Positions 24,904 to 33,694 of a stretch of 64,000 nt of DNA are shown in pieces. The notes under the pieces are model-generated. The model was not told the origin of the DNA. It did not search any database and worked only from the letters and a program-made list of their open reading frames with translations. The stretch is from G963669295 sp963669295 (GTDB lineage Bacteria > Bacteroidota > Bacteroidia > Flavobacteriales_D > CALLUQ01). The first letter of the stretch is position 1, and the number at the start of each line of letters is the position of its first letter. The stretch lies in assembly GCA_963669295.1 (NCBI GenBank), contig OY769938.1, forward strand, positions 3,844,001 to 3,908,000. The letters run 5' to 3'. The position numbers were made by a program, and so were the translations under genes.

Positions 24904-25432
24904 ATTCTCCAAAAGGCCTTGCTTCCTGATCTTTTTCTGATACCAACGGATGGTCAGTGCCCCAATTGATGTTCAACTCTGGCGAGTTCCAATGAATGGC
25001 ATCTTCCGATGCTTTGTGGTAGTAATTGCTGCACTTATAAGAAAAAATAGTATTGTCATACAAGGTTAAAAAACCATGAGCAAACCCGGGAGGAATCCAA
25101 AGCATCGTTTTGTTATCTCCTGTCAATTCAATAGAATAATGCTGGCCATACGTTGGTGAACTTTTGCGTATATCTACAGCAACGTCGAGTACTGCTCCCG
25201 AAATTACACTCACCAATTTCCCTTGCGCATGGGGAGGGTTTTGAAAGTGAAGCCCCCGCAATACCCCCTTTTTCGAACACGATTGGTTGTCTTGCATAAA
25301 TGCATATCCTTCACCTATCAATAGGTTAAAAGCTCGTTGATTGAATGATTCAAAGAAATAACCTCTGTCATCAACAAATACATTAGGCTGTAATACGTAG
25401 AGGTCTTGTAAAGGAGTGTCTTTTTTCTCCAT
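24887..25432 (-). CDS. rfbC: dTDP-4-dehydrorhamnose 3,5-epimerase family protein
   Basis: 181 residues, a cupin-fold sugar epimerase. Family motifs include the DDRGYFFESFN stretch (22-32), the catalytic-histidine region GVLRGLHFQ near 56-64, and the PPGFAHGFLTL segment near 116-127. RfbC/RmlC makes dTDP-4-keto-L-rhamnose from the 6-deoxy-4-keto-glucose form. No rfbA, rfbB or rfbD is present in the window, so the exact substrate could be another 4-keto sugar. It starts one base inside the stop of the tyrosine-kinase gene (TAATG), indicating coupling. Confidence 0.92.
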   Translation of the reverse strand: MEKKDTPLQDLYVLQPNVFVDDRGYFFESFNQRAFNLLIGEGYAFMQDNQSCSKKGVLRGLHFQNPPHAQGKLVSVISGAVLDVAVDIRKSSPTYGQHYSIELTGDNKTMLWIPPGFAHGFLTLYDNTIFSYKCSNYYHKASEDAIHWNSPELNINWGTDHPLVSEKDQEARPFGEFVSSF

Positions 25433-27888
25433 TATTTGCGTTTCAGTATCCTTTTAATCCACGATGGGTTATTGCTACCGGAATCTTCATAATAACCATA
25501 TCCGTAACCGTAGCCGTAGCCATACCCGTAGCCATAGCCATAGCCCTGGCCGTAACTTCCGGAATGTACGTCAACACCGTTTAAGATGACTGAAAGTTTG
25601 TGAATTTTATTCTCATTTACAAGTCTGTCAACGTTTTGTATGAAAGGTTTTTTCGAGTAGTTGGCGCGGAAGATGTAAATGGGGTAATCTGCTTTTTGGA
25701 TGATTGAAAGGCCGTCGGTAACCAAACCAATTGGCGGGTTATCAATGATGATGAGGTCGTAAATGCCTTTGAGGTATTCCAATATTTCATCCATTTTCTT
25801 CGAAATGATAAGCTCCGATGGATTGGGAGGAATAGGTCCCGCAGTAATGAAATCAAGGTTATCGAGGTTACTTTGACGAACGCAATCGTCAATGTTGTCT
25901 TTGTCAATCAACAAGGTACTCATGCCCTTCACATTGTCTACACCAAACCCAAGGTGAATTTTGGGCTTACGCATATCAAGGTCGAGAACAATTACCTTTT
26001 TTCCCGAAAAGGCAATGATACCGGCCAGGTTAATTGCCACAAATGTTTTTCCTTCTCCTGAAACGGTAGAAGTTACTGCCAGGAGTTTGGCATCAGGATC
26101 GTTAGAAATGAACTCCAGGTTAGTACGTATGGCTCGAAACGACTCTGCAATCAACGATTTTGGGTTCTTATCGATGAGCAATTGCGATATTGGAATTTCT
26201 TTCTTGTACTTTGGTACAATGCCTAAAATGCTAATCGAAGCGTTGGTAAAACGGTTAATCTCATTGAGGGAGGTAATGTCGTTGTGTAAGAAATAGCGAA
26301 TTACAACGAGCAACAAGCACAAAATAAAACAAGCCAGCCCGGCAGTGAGGTAAGTAATGTTTCTCCTGGGGTAAATAGGGGTGCTTTGTACTTTAGCATC
26401 TTCTAGTATCTGGTTGTCGGGAACAAAACCAGCAGTAGCAATTGAATACTCTGTGCGTTTTTCAAGCAACAAGGTGTAGTACTTCTCGTTAATTTGAAAC
26501 AACCGCTGATGACGGGCATATTCCAGCTCTTTTGTAGGCAACTCGTAAAAGCTGTACTCAAATTCTTGCAACTTGGCTTTAATGTTTTTAATACGGCTCT
26601 CTAACCGCTCGTTCATGGCATTAATGGTGTTGAGAGTCAACTTTTTCTGAATGTCTATTTGGTGTTCTAATTCTTTTACACCAACATTTTCGTTGGTGGC
26701 ATCAAACATGGTCCTTTCTTTGGTAATCAAAAGTTCATTTAAACGTTGCAATAACCCACTAACACCCGTTTCCAGGCCAGTTCCGGTAAGTAGCGGAATA
26801 AGATTGTAGATGTCGATTTGGGCAGCATCTTTAGAAATGGTTTTATCAATTTCATTCAAAATGCTGTGTTCCAGTTCAAGTGAAATCAATTCGGTTTCAA
26901 ACTCATTGATGCGGTTGAGATAAATGCCCGATACCTGCTCTACATTGGTAGATACCTTATTCTCTTTCTTGAAGTTTTGAAGGTTAAGCTCCGAACTTCT
27001 TAACTTTTGGAATACCGTATCGAGTTGACTATCAATGAAGTTGAGGATGCTCTTTGAGCTTTCTTGCTTCCGTTCCAGGTCGTATTTTATAAATACATTC
27101 GCATGAGCCATGGAAAGGTCGTATGCAATGTATGGGTTGTTATCTTTTACCGAAATCTGGATGGTTTTGGCCTCCTTGTTAACGACTCGTACAGAGAGGT
27201 TCCTACGATACTTGCTGGCCAGGTTACCCAGTTTGTTGAACTTGAAGTAAAATTTGTTCTCCGGTTGTTTCGACTGGATGGCCTGGAAGTCGTTGATGTA
27301 CATTTGTCCCTTAAAATGAGGGGTTTCAATGCTCATTAAGTTGTTGAAGGTTTTGTTCACCTGCTTCCCTCTTACTTTGTACGAAAGGGTCACCGAATTC
27401 TGGTTGGGGAAATTGACAAACACTGTGGTGCCCAATATGGACGAGTCGGTAATGCTTAACTGTTCCAATTGATAGGGAGAACTGGTATAATGTTCAGCAG
27501 TTAAGATGTTTCCTTCTGCAAAATAGCTGATGCTAAGTGGTAAGGTTCCGATTGATCGCTTCAATAATAACTTAGACCGGAGCAATTCAAGTGAGGCAGA
27601 GATGTTATTGTCATTTAAACCAAACCTGCTTACATCCAATACTTTCTGTGCGTCATCTTTCCCGGCCAGTTGTACCGTTACAATCGATTCATATACAGGA
27701 GCCGTATAGCGTATGTACAACATGGCAAAGGCAGCAGCTGCAATAACAAAAATGATGATCCATACCAACGACCTGCGCGTGATGCGCAAGAATAATCCCA
27801 GGTCGAACTCATTACTGAAATTAGTAATGCGGTCGCGATAAGCCTGGAAGCCCTGTTGGTTAGGATCCAATGGATTGTTTGCAGACAT
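25432..27888 (-). CDS. Wzc-like polysaccharide co-polymerase / BY-kinase with Gly-Tyr tail
   Basis: 818 residues. A Wzz-type N-terminal domain has one membrane helix at about 38-58. A long periplasmic coiled-coil region follows (about 270-470), then a second membrane helix near 500-520. The C-terminal cytoplasmic BY-kinase has Walker A (TVSGEGKTFVAINLA, about 605-620), Walker A' (VIVLDLDMRKPK) and Walker B (DLIIIDNPPIGL). The C-terminus carries nine or more alternating Gly-Tyr pairs (about 775-802), replacing the usual scattered tyrosine cluster that is autophosphorylated. It controls chain length and export of polysaccharide with the Wza-like lipoprotein encoded just upstream. Confidence 0.94.
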   Translation of the reverse strand: MSANNPLDPNQQGFQAYRDRITNFSNEFDLGLFLRITRRSLVWIIIFVIAAAAFAMLYIRYTAPVYESIVTVQLAGKDDAQKVLDVSRFGLNDNNISASLELLRSKLLLKRSIGTLPLSISYFAEGNILTAEHYTSSPYQLEQLSITDSSILGTTVFVNFPNQNSVTLSYKVRGKQVNKTFNNLMSIETPHFKGQMYINDFQAIQSKQPENKFYFKFNKLGNLASKYRRNLSVRVVNKEAKTIQISVKDNNPYIAYDLSMAHANVFIKYDLERKQESSKSILNFIDSQLDTVFQKLRSSELNLQNFKKENKVSTNVEQVSGIYLNRINEFETELISLELEHSILNEIDKTISKDAAQIDIYNLIPLLTGTGLETGVSGLLQRLNELLITKERTMFDATNENVGVKELEHQIDIQKKLTLNTINAMNERLESRIKNIKAKLQEFEYSFYELPTKELEYARHQRLFQINEKYYTLLLEKRTEYSIATAGFVPDNQILEDAKVQSTPIYPRRNITYLTAGLACFILCLLLVVIRYFLHNDITSLNEINRFTNASISILGIVPKYKKEIPISQLLIDKNPKSLIAESFRAIRTNLEFISNDPDAKLLAVTSTVSGEGKTFVAINLAGIIAFSGKKVIVLDLDMRKPKIHLGFGVDNVKGMSTLLIDKDNIDDCVRQSNLDNLDFITAGPIPPNPSELIISKKMDEILEYLKGIYDLIIIDNPPIGLVTDGLSIIQKADYPIYIFRANYSKKPFIQNVDRLVNENKIHKLSVILNGVDVHSGSYGQGYGYGYGYGYGYGYGYGYYEDSGSNNPSWIKRILKRK

Positions 27889-27897
27889 TAATGCAGT

Positions 27898-28662
27898 TTA
27901 TTGAAGGTTGGTCAATGTAGCGTATACGAGTAAGGCTGAAGTCATTAAAGAAATGAGCGGGGTAATGTCTCGCAACAGTTCTCGAGCCAATTCGGGCACA
28001 GGCTCTACATAAATAATGTCGTTGGCTTGAACCACAATATCGCCATAAGGCAGTCCCTCAATTTTAGAGAGGTCCAATAAATAGGTTTTGCGTTCGTTGC
28101 CTACAGTGCGAATAAGCTTGATTTCTTTGGCTTTACCACGTTGTGCTAATCCACCCGCTTGCGCAATAGCCTCCATCAAAGTAGTGTTATTATTGCCCAA
28201 AGTAATGACCTGTGCAGCACCAGCATTGCCCGGAAATATGATCACCCGTTTATTGGTAACATTCAACATTACAAAAGGACGTTTGTAATAGGCCTGGTAT
28301 GCCTCTTCAAGCATCGTTTCTGCTTCTCTAATAGTGAGGCCTTCCAACTTTATCTTCCCCAAAATGGGCAGTTTAACAAATCCGTCGTGTTCTACCAGGT
28401 AAGTGAAATTGTTTCGTGCATTGAATATATTGTTGTTGCCTTTACTGTTGTCAAGCGATGTAAGGTCAATCAGCTTAAACCCATCATTGGTAAACAAACG
28501 AAACTGTACCAGGTCGTTAGACGAGATCTTGTATTGCACCACTTCGTTCAACGGAGGGGGATCAAATTGATAATCTCTAGGGGTTTTAAGCATGATGCTG
28601 TTGTTGATGCTACAGCCTGTGAGCACCGATACAGCGATGAGCAAATAGATAAGCTTCCGCAT
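27898..28662 (-). CDS. polysaccharide export outer-membrane lipoprotein (Wza-like)
   Basis: 254 residues from the ATG at 28662. The frame extends to 28755, but only the internal start gives a proper lipoprotein signal ending in LTGC (Cys17). A Poly_export domain follows (VQYKISSNDLVQFRLF, about 37-130) with SLBB-like segments (ITLGNNNTTLMEAIAQAGGL). The last ~30 residues form a hydrophobic helix, as in the outer-membrane helix of Wza. It assembles the export channel across the envelope and pairs with the BY-kinase gene 9 bp downstream. Confidence 0.92.
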   Translation of the reverse strand: MRKLIYLLIAVSVLTGCSINNSIMLKTPRDYQFDPPPLNEVVQYKISSNDLVQFRLFTNDGFKLIDLTSLDNSKGNNNIFNARNNFTYLVEHDGFVKLPILGKIKLEGLTIREAETMLEEAYQAYYKRPFVMLNVTNKRVIIFPGNAGAAQVITLGNNNTTLMEAIAQAGGLAQRGKAKEIKLIRTVGNERKTYLLDLSKIEGLPYGDIVVQANDIIYVEPVPELARELLRDITPLISLMTSALLVYATLTNLQ

Positions 28663-28803
28663 TGCTGAGAATAAATTTGGCGTAAAAGTATTAAAATTTA
28701 ACATACGTAAAATTAAAAGTACTTTGAAATACAAAGTAATGGCATTTATTTTCATTTTCCAAATCTATTCTTGCTACGGGTAGGGGAAAGAAGAAGGGGA
28801 GAG

Positions 28804-29991
28804 CTAGTGCTGGTTCAGCAGATGATGGTATAACTGAGCCATGTCGTTCACCAGCCGTTGGTAATGAAATTTCTCTTTTACATGGTTCCAGCTATTGGCC
28901 GCCATTTGCTGGCGTTGTTCGTCGTTTTCAATTAACTGCAACAGGTTTTGTGCAAAGGCATGGGCATCTTCATTGGGGGAGAGCAGGGCTGTTTCGTTAG
29001 GGATGACTACATTTTCAATACCCCCAACATTAGTAGATACAATGGGCTTGTTGGCAGCTTGAGCTTCGATAAGGCTTACAGGAGTGCCTTCATTTTTAGA
29101 AGTTAATGCTACAAGGTCTACACCTGCATTTACCCGATCAACATCTTTAATCCAGGAAGTAAAAGTAAGCAATGCCTTGCGTGGATCTTCAGGAGTGGCG
29201 AAATCGAGTTGCAAGGTTTTGGCAATTGTTTCGAGCCGTTGTCGTTCTTCTCCATCGCCTACAATGAAAGCGCGAATCTTTCGAGAGGTTTTACCAGCCA
29301 CCTCTTGCAGTGCGTTTAAAAATAGTTCGTGGTTCTTGATAGGAACCAGTCGGCCAATAATGGCGATGGCAATTTCATCGTCTTCCAATTGATAAGCATG
29401 GCGAAACTGAGTTCTCTTGTCCTCCATGTTTTCCCTAAACCGGCTGAGGTCAAATCCCAGGGGTACCACCACTACCTTTTCAGGGGCACAAATCTTGTGT
29501 TCGTTAACCAGTTCTTGTTTTTGCAAGTCGCTAATGGCGATAATACGAGAAGACCTTGCAGCGAGGTAACGCTCGGTTTTTTTATAGAAGGTGGTTTTTG
29601 CTTTACTGAAGTAGGAGTGGAACACATGCCCGTGAAACGTATGAAGGATAACGGGTACTTTTAATTCAGCTGCTGCCAATCGTCCTAATGCTCCTGCTTT
29701 TGATGCGTGGGTATGAACAATGTCGGGTTTGAATTCTTTCATCAAAGCTTTTACCTTCTTATAAGCTTTGCGATCGGTTTTTAGGTGCACCTCGCGTCGC
29801 ATTTCAGGAATAATAGTGGGAGTGATGCCCAGATTGTTGAGAATGAATTCTGAACTGTCTTCCGAAGCATCTTTCATTCCACCTACCAATAAGGTTTCGA
29901 ATTCGGAAGGAAGATAACGGGTAAGGTAGGCGGCATTAAACGTTGGGCCGCCAAGGTTGAATCGGTTAATTAATCTGAATACCCTTGGCAT
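28804..29991 (-). CDS. glycosyltransferase family 4 protein
   Basis: 395 residues from the ATG at 29991 (MPRVFRLINRFNLGGPTFNA). A longer frame to 30066 would overlap asnB and adds non-homologous sequence. A GT-B fold is indicated by the N-terminal GGPTFNAAYL loop, the middle HTHASKAGALGRLAA region, and the donor-binding EGTPVSLIEAQAANKPIVST motif near 310-330. The enzyme probably transfers a sugar from a nucleotide donor to a lipid-linked exopolysaccharide intermediate at the cytoplasmic face. Its specificity cannot be read from sequence. Confidence 0.92.
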   Translation of the reverse strand: MPRVFRLINRFNLGGPTFNAAYLTRYLPSEFETLLVGGMKDASEDSSEFILNNLGITPTIIPEMRREVHLKTDRKAYKKVKALMKEFKPDIVHTHASKAGALGRLAAAELKVPVILHTFHGHVFHSYFSKAKTTFYKKTERYLAARSSRIIAISDLQKQELVNEHKICAPEKVVVVPLGFDLSRFRENMEDKRTQFRHAYQLEDDEIAIAIIGRLVPIKNHELFLNALQEVAGKTSRKIRAFIVGDGEERQRLETIAKTLQLDFATPEDPRKALLTFTSWIKDVDRVNAGVDLVALTSKNEGTPVSLIEAQAANKPIVSTNVGGIENVVIPNETALLSPNEDAHAFAQNLLQLIENDEQRQQMAANSWNHVKEKFHYQRLVNDMAQLYHHLLNQH

Positions 29992-30028
29992 ATTTTTAGT
30001 AAAGCGCGAATATATTAATAAGTAACGA

Positions 30029-31912
30029 CTAGGCGATGTATTTTTTCCACCATGTTTGAAATACAATCAATGCCCAGATGGTGGCATGTGCATCACCAGG
30101 GTTGTTGGAGTGCAACCTTGCCTTTAATTGTTCAACAGCAGTTGGGTTAAACAATCCTTGTTCCATCACAAAATCTGGATGCAGCAAATCGTTGTTGATT
30201 CGGTCGTTCAGTGCTGTTCGAAGCCAGGAAAGCAACGGAACTTCAAACCCTTGCTTTTTACGTTGATACAGTTGTTCAGGCAGTTGGTTTCGAAACGCAT
30301 CTTGTACAATGCGCTTCCGCATCTTAGCGTTTATCTTATAGGAAGGAGGGATGGAGAAAGCAAATTCTACAATGCGGTGGTCGAGGAAAGGGGTACGCAC
30401 TTCTAAACTATTGGCCATACTCATAAGATCTACCTTGGTAAGCATGTCGTTGGGCAATACCATTTTCACATCGGCAAGCAGTACATCGTTAAAGTCGGAT
30501 GAGTTTACCAAAGGACTGATCAATGGGCTTTTTAGTGCCTCAAAACGGCTGTGGTCGATGGGGTTGGCAAGCAACTGTTGCGCTGCTGTTTCGCTTAAAA
30601 AGGTAGCCCAGCGCCAGTAGCGATCTTCGGGAGTAAGATTTAATCCTTCTGCATAGCGGTTAAGTTTTCGCCCTAAATTTCCAGTTTTGGTGTGCCTGGA
30701 TTGGGGCATGCTTTTCCACAATGGTTGCCCCAGTTTTACCGTGGTATTTACCAGCGATTTGCTGCGTACCTTCAATTCGGCAGCATGTTTGTTGTAGCCC
30801 GAAAACAATTCATCTGCGCCATCGCCAGATAAGGTCACGGTAACCTGTTTGCGTGTTAACTTGCTGAGCAGGTATACAGCAATGGCAGAGGAATCGGCAA
30901 AAGGTTCGTCAATGTAATCGAGCAAGGCATCCAAATGCTCGAAAAGATCGTTGTTGGTGAGAGAAAATACCGTGTGTTCGGTGCCTATCTTTTTGGCTAC
31001 AGCACGGGCATAGTCTGTTTCATCAAAGAAAGGTTCGTCGCTATACCCAATCGAAAAAGTATTGAGGTGTGGTGTATGTTGGGCAGCTATGGTAGCGATG
31101 ATGGAAGAATCGGTACCACCACTAAGGAATGAGCCAAGAGGAACATCACTTACCATACGATCGGCAACTGATTGTTCGAGCAGTGTAACCAGTTGTTGTT
31201 GCGCTGCTTCATAGCTCAGTGGGGTGTATTCTTTCGAATAAGGGATGTTGTAATAAGCCCACGAACGAATTTGCTGTTGTTGAATGTGAAGGCAATGTCC
31301 GGGAGGAAGTTTTTTGACCCCTTCTAACGCGGTAGCTGGTGCTGGAATGTAATTGAGTTGTAAGTAGGCATAAAGCGAGGTCATATCAACATTTCGTGGA
31401 ATGTTGTAGGCCAACAGGCTTTTCATTTCTGAGCCAAAAACAAATTGATGCTCGTCGTTATAATACAGCAAAGGCTTAATGCCCATGCGGTCGCGTGCAA
31501 GAAATAGCGATGCTTCTTGCTGGTCGTAAAAGGCAAAAGCAAAAAATCCATTGAGCTGATGAAGGGCGTCGTGTCCTTCATGAATCAATAGGTTCAGGAG
31601 CACTTCCGTATCGCTGGTGGTATGAAATACAATGCCTTTTTGTTCCAATGTTTTCCGCAGTTGGCGGTAGTTGTAAATTTCACCGTTAAACACCAGCGAG
31701 TAACGCCCCGTAGGGTCGGTAAACGGCTGGTGAGCCGCTTCGGAAGTATCGATGATGGAAAGGCGTGCATGTCCCAGGGCTACAGGTGGGTGTAGTAAGA
31801 CAGCATGGTGATCTGGCCCCCTTTTTGATAGAGTAGCTACGGCAGCATTGACCTGGTTTAAATGAACTTGTGCGGAAGTAGTAAAGGTGTAGATGCCGGT
31901 GATGCCACACAT
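30029..31912 (-). CDS. asnB: asparagine synthase (glutamine-hydrolysing)
   Basis: 627 residues. The N-terminal class II glutaminase domain starts MCGITGIY with nucleophile Cys2; the RLSIID and FNGEIYNYR motifs follow. A C-terminal ATP-pyrophosphatase synthase domain has the SGGTDSSIIA P-loop near 258-267. AsnB-type enzymes transfer amide nitrogen from glutamine. Within polysaccharide clusters such proteins often amidate uronic-acid sugars rather than make free asparagine. Here it lies directly before the glycosyltransferase (37 bp), so either role is possible. Confidence 0.93.
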   Translation of the reverse strand: MCGITGIYTFTTSAQVHLNQVNAAVATLSKRGPDHHAVLLHPPVALGHARLSIIDTSEAAHQPFTDPTGRYSLVFNGEIYNYRQLRKTLEQKGIVFHTTSDTEVLLNLLIHEGHDALHQLNGFFAFAFYDQQEASLFLARDRMGIKPLLYYNDEHQFVFGSEMKSLLAYNIPRNVDMTSLYAYLQLNYIPAPATALEGVKKLPPGHCLHIQQQQIRSWAYYNIPYSKEYTPLSYEAAQQQLVTLLEQSVADRMVSDVPLGSFLSGGTDSSIIATIAAQHTPHLNTFSIGYSDEPFFDETDYARAVAKKIGTEHTVFSLTNNDLFEHLDALLDYIDEPFADSSAIAVYLLSKLTRKQVTVTLSGDGADELFSGYNKHAAELKVRSKSLVNTTVKLGQPLWKSMPQSRHTKTGNLGRKLNRYAEGLNLTPEDRYWRWATFLSETAAQQLLANPIDHSRFEALKSPLISPLVNSSDFNDVLLADVKMVLPNDMLTKVDLMSMANSLEVRTPFLDHRIVEFAFSIPPSYKINAKMRKRIVQDAFRNQLPEQLYQRKKQGFEVPLLSWLRTALNDRINNDLLHPDFVMEQGLFNPTAVEQLKARLHSNNPGDAHATIWALIVFQTWWKKYIA

Positions 31913-31978
31913 AAAGTTGAATTTTGGCTAAAATACAATCCTTTTTGAATAGAGCCGATAAACGTAACGGATTATTCT

Positions 31979-31986
31979 TAGTTTTG
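31979..31986 (+). promoter_or_regulatory. possible -7 element of the carboxypeptidase gene
   Basis: TAGTTTTG matches TAnnTTTG and lies 17 bp before the ATG at 32004. No TTG at the expected upstream spacing was found. Confidence 0.35.
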
Positions 31987-32003
31987 ATTTTAATTCAATT
32001 GGC

Positions 32004-33557
32004 ATGAAAAGACTTAGCGTCAGCTTCTTCTTGTGGATATTTGTTTTGGGAGTAGTGGCACAAATTCCACGACCTACTACTGTAGTTGTTCCCAACAGCA
32101 TAGAGATTGCCATGAAACGGTTGCTGAAAGACGCTGACCTTCAAAATGCATCCTTCGGTTTTTATGTCATCGACTTAAAAACCAAGGAGGTGTTGGCCGA
32201 GCACGACCCCAACTTGAGTTTGGTGCCCGCATCCACACAAAAGTTGGTGACTACAGCCACTGCATTAGAAATATTGGGAGCCAACAGGCGTTTCAAAACT
32301 TTATTGCAATACGACGGACAACTGGACACCTCCTATGTAAGTACTACTATAGTAGATTCTACAGGAACCAAAGAGGTGAACGATACGGTGATTGTATTGC
32401 GTGGCAACATTTACATCAAAGGAGGAGGAGACCCCGCCCTGGGCTCTTCCATTACGCATAAATCGGGAACGGAAGCAGCATTTTTAGAGAAATGGGTAGC
32501 TTCGATTAAAGCCATGGGCATCGATTCTATAAAAGGACGTGTTATTGGTGATGCTCAAATTTTTAGCACTGAAATGATTCCCACTACATGGATTTGGGGC
32601 GATATGGGAAATTATTACGGAGCAGGTCCTTGTGGTTTAACGGTATATGATAACATGTGTAGAGTAGAATTTGCGTCTGGCTCTAATGCAGGCGATTCAA
32701 CACAAATCGTTTGTGTAAAACCCTATATGCCCGAATTGCGCTTTTCTAACCATGTAGTGGCTTCAAATACCAATAAAGACAATGCCTACATTTATGGGGC
32801 GCCATATACTGATTTACGCTATGTAAAAGGGTCTATTCCTAAGCGAAAAGAATCATTTGAGGTGCGTGGCACCATTGCTGATCCGGCCTACCTGATTGCC
32901 TTCGAATTGGAGCATGCGCTATTTCAAAACGGCATTAACATTGCTCAACCTGCTAGTACCATCCGAAGGTTGATGCTGGAAGGCCCGGTAGAAAAACAAG
33001 AACGTACTACCATCAGTAGCACTCGCTCACCAAGCGTTTCTCAAATCGTATACCATACCAACATGCGCAGCGTAAACTTGTTTGCCGAACACTTGTTGAA
33101 CCACATTGGTATTGCGAGGTATAAAAGTGGCAGTACTATTTCGGGTACCAATGCGGTATTGAAATTTTGGGAAGAAAAAGGACTTGATGTGCGAGGAATG
33201 TATGTGAACGATGGTAGCGGTCTTTCTCGATTTGATGCCATTACAGCGAAGCAGCAGGTGGGCATTTTACAATACATGACCACCAGTAAAAACTATGCAA
33301 CCTTCAACAAATCGTTACCAGTAGCTGGTAAAACAGGTACGTTGAAATCGGTTTGTCGTAAAACCTCAGCACAAGGAAACCTCAGGGCCAAAAGCGGTTA
33401 CATGAGCAGGGTGCGTAGTTATGCCGGATATGTTACTACCAAATCGAAACGGAAATTGGCCTTTTCCATGATTTTGAATAATTACAATTGTACGCCTACT
33501 GAGGCCAAGAAAAAACTGGAAAAGCTGATGGTGGCCATGGCCGACTATGCAAAGTAG
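32004..33557 (+). CDS. dacB: D-alanyl-D-alanine carboxypeptidase / endopeptidase (PBP4 family)
   Basis: 517 residues, a secreted class C penicillin-binding protein (peptidase family S13). The signal peptide is residues 1-20. The three active-site motifs are visible: SxxK as STQK at 77-80, SxN in NMRSVNLFAEHLL around 355, and KTG in AGKTGTLKSV near 445. S13 enzymes trim or cut D-Ala cross-links of peptidoglycan in the periplasm. It is transcribed divergently from asnB. Its stop directly adjoins that of the tiny membrane ORF on the other strand. Confidence 0.95.
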   Translation: MKRLSVSFFLWIFVLGVVAQIPRPTTVVVPNSIEIAMKRLLKDADLQNASFGFYVIDLKTKEVLAEHDPNLSLVPASTQKLVTTATALEILGANRRFKTLLQYDGQLDTSYVSTTIVDSTGTKEVNDTVIVLRGNIYIKGGGDPALGSSITHKSGTEAAFLEKWVASIKAMGIDSIKGRVIGDAQIFSTEMIPTTWIWGDMGNYYGAGPCGLTVYDNMCRVEFASGSNAGDSTQIVCVKPYMPELRFSNHVVASNTNKDNAYIYGAPYTDLRYVKGSIPKRKESFEVRGTIADPAYLIAFELEHALFQNGINIAQPASTIRRLMLEGPVEKQERTTISSTRSPSVSQIVYHTNMRSVNLFAEHLLNHIGIARYKSGSTISGTNAVLKFWEEKGLDVRGMYVNDGSGLSRFDAITAKQQVGILQYMTTSKNYATFNKSLPVAGKTGTLKSVCRKTSAQGNLRAKSGYMSRVRSYAGYVTTKSKRKLAFSMILNNYNCTPTEAKKKLEKLMVAMADYAK

Positions 33558-33671
33558 CTAGGAAGCGAAAAACAAGATAATAGCTACAATTAAAACCAAT
33601 AAAAAGAAAAGAGGAATAGCAATTACCAGAATATCTCCTGTGCTCTTTTTCTCGTTTTTTGGATCTTCCAT
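33558..33671 (-). CDS. 37-residue single-pass membrane protein
   Basis: A small frame with an ATG at 33669-33671 and TAG at 33558-33560. It encodes a charged head (MEDPKNEKKSTGD) followed by an uninterrupted hydrophobic helix of ~22 residues ending FFAS. There is no other open, hydrophobic frame in the 137-bp gap. It starts 24 bp after the stop of the TIR-domain gene on the same strand, so it is probably co-transcribed. Function unknown; it could be a membrane partner of the TIR protein. The amphipathic order (charged, then hydrophobic) argues against chance. Confidence 0.6.
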   Translation of the reverse strand: MEDPKNEKKSTGDILVIAIPLFFLLVLIVAIILFFAS

Positions 33672-33694
33672 GGCGGCAAGTTACACAATCTTTT

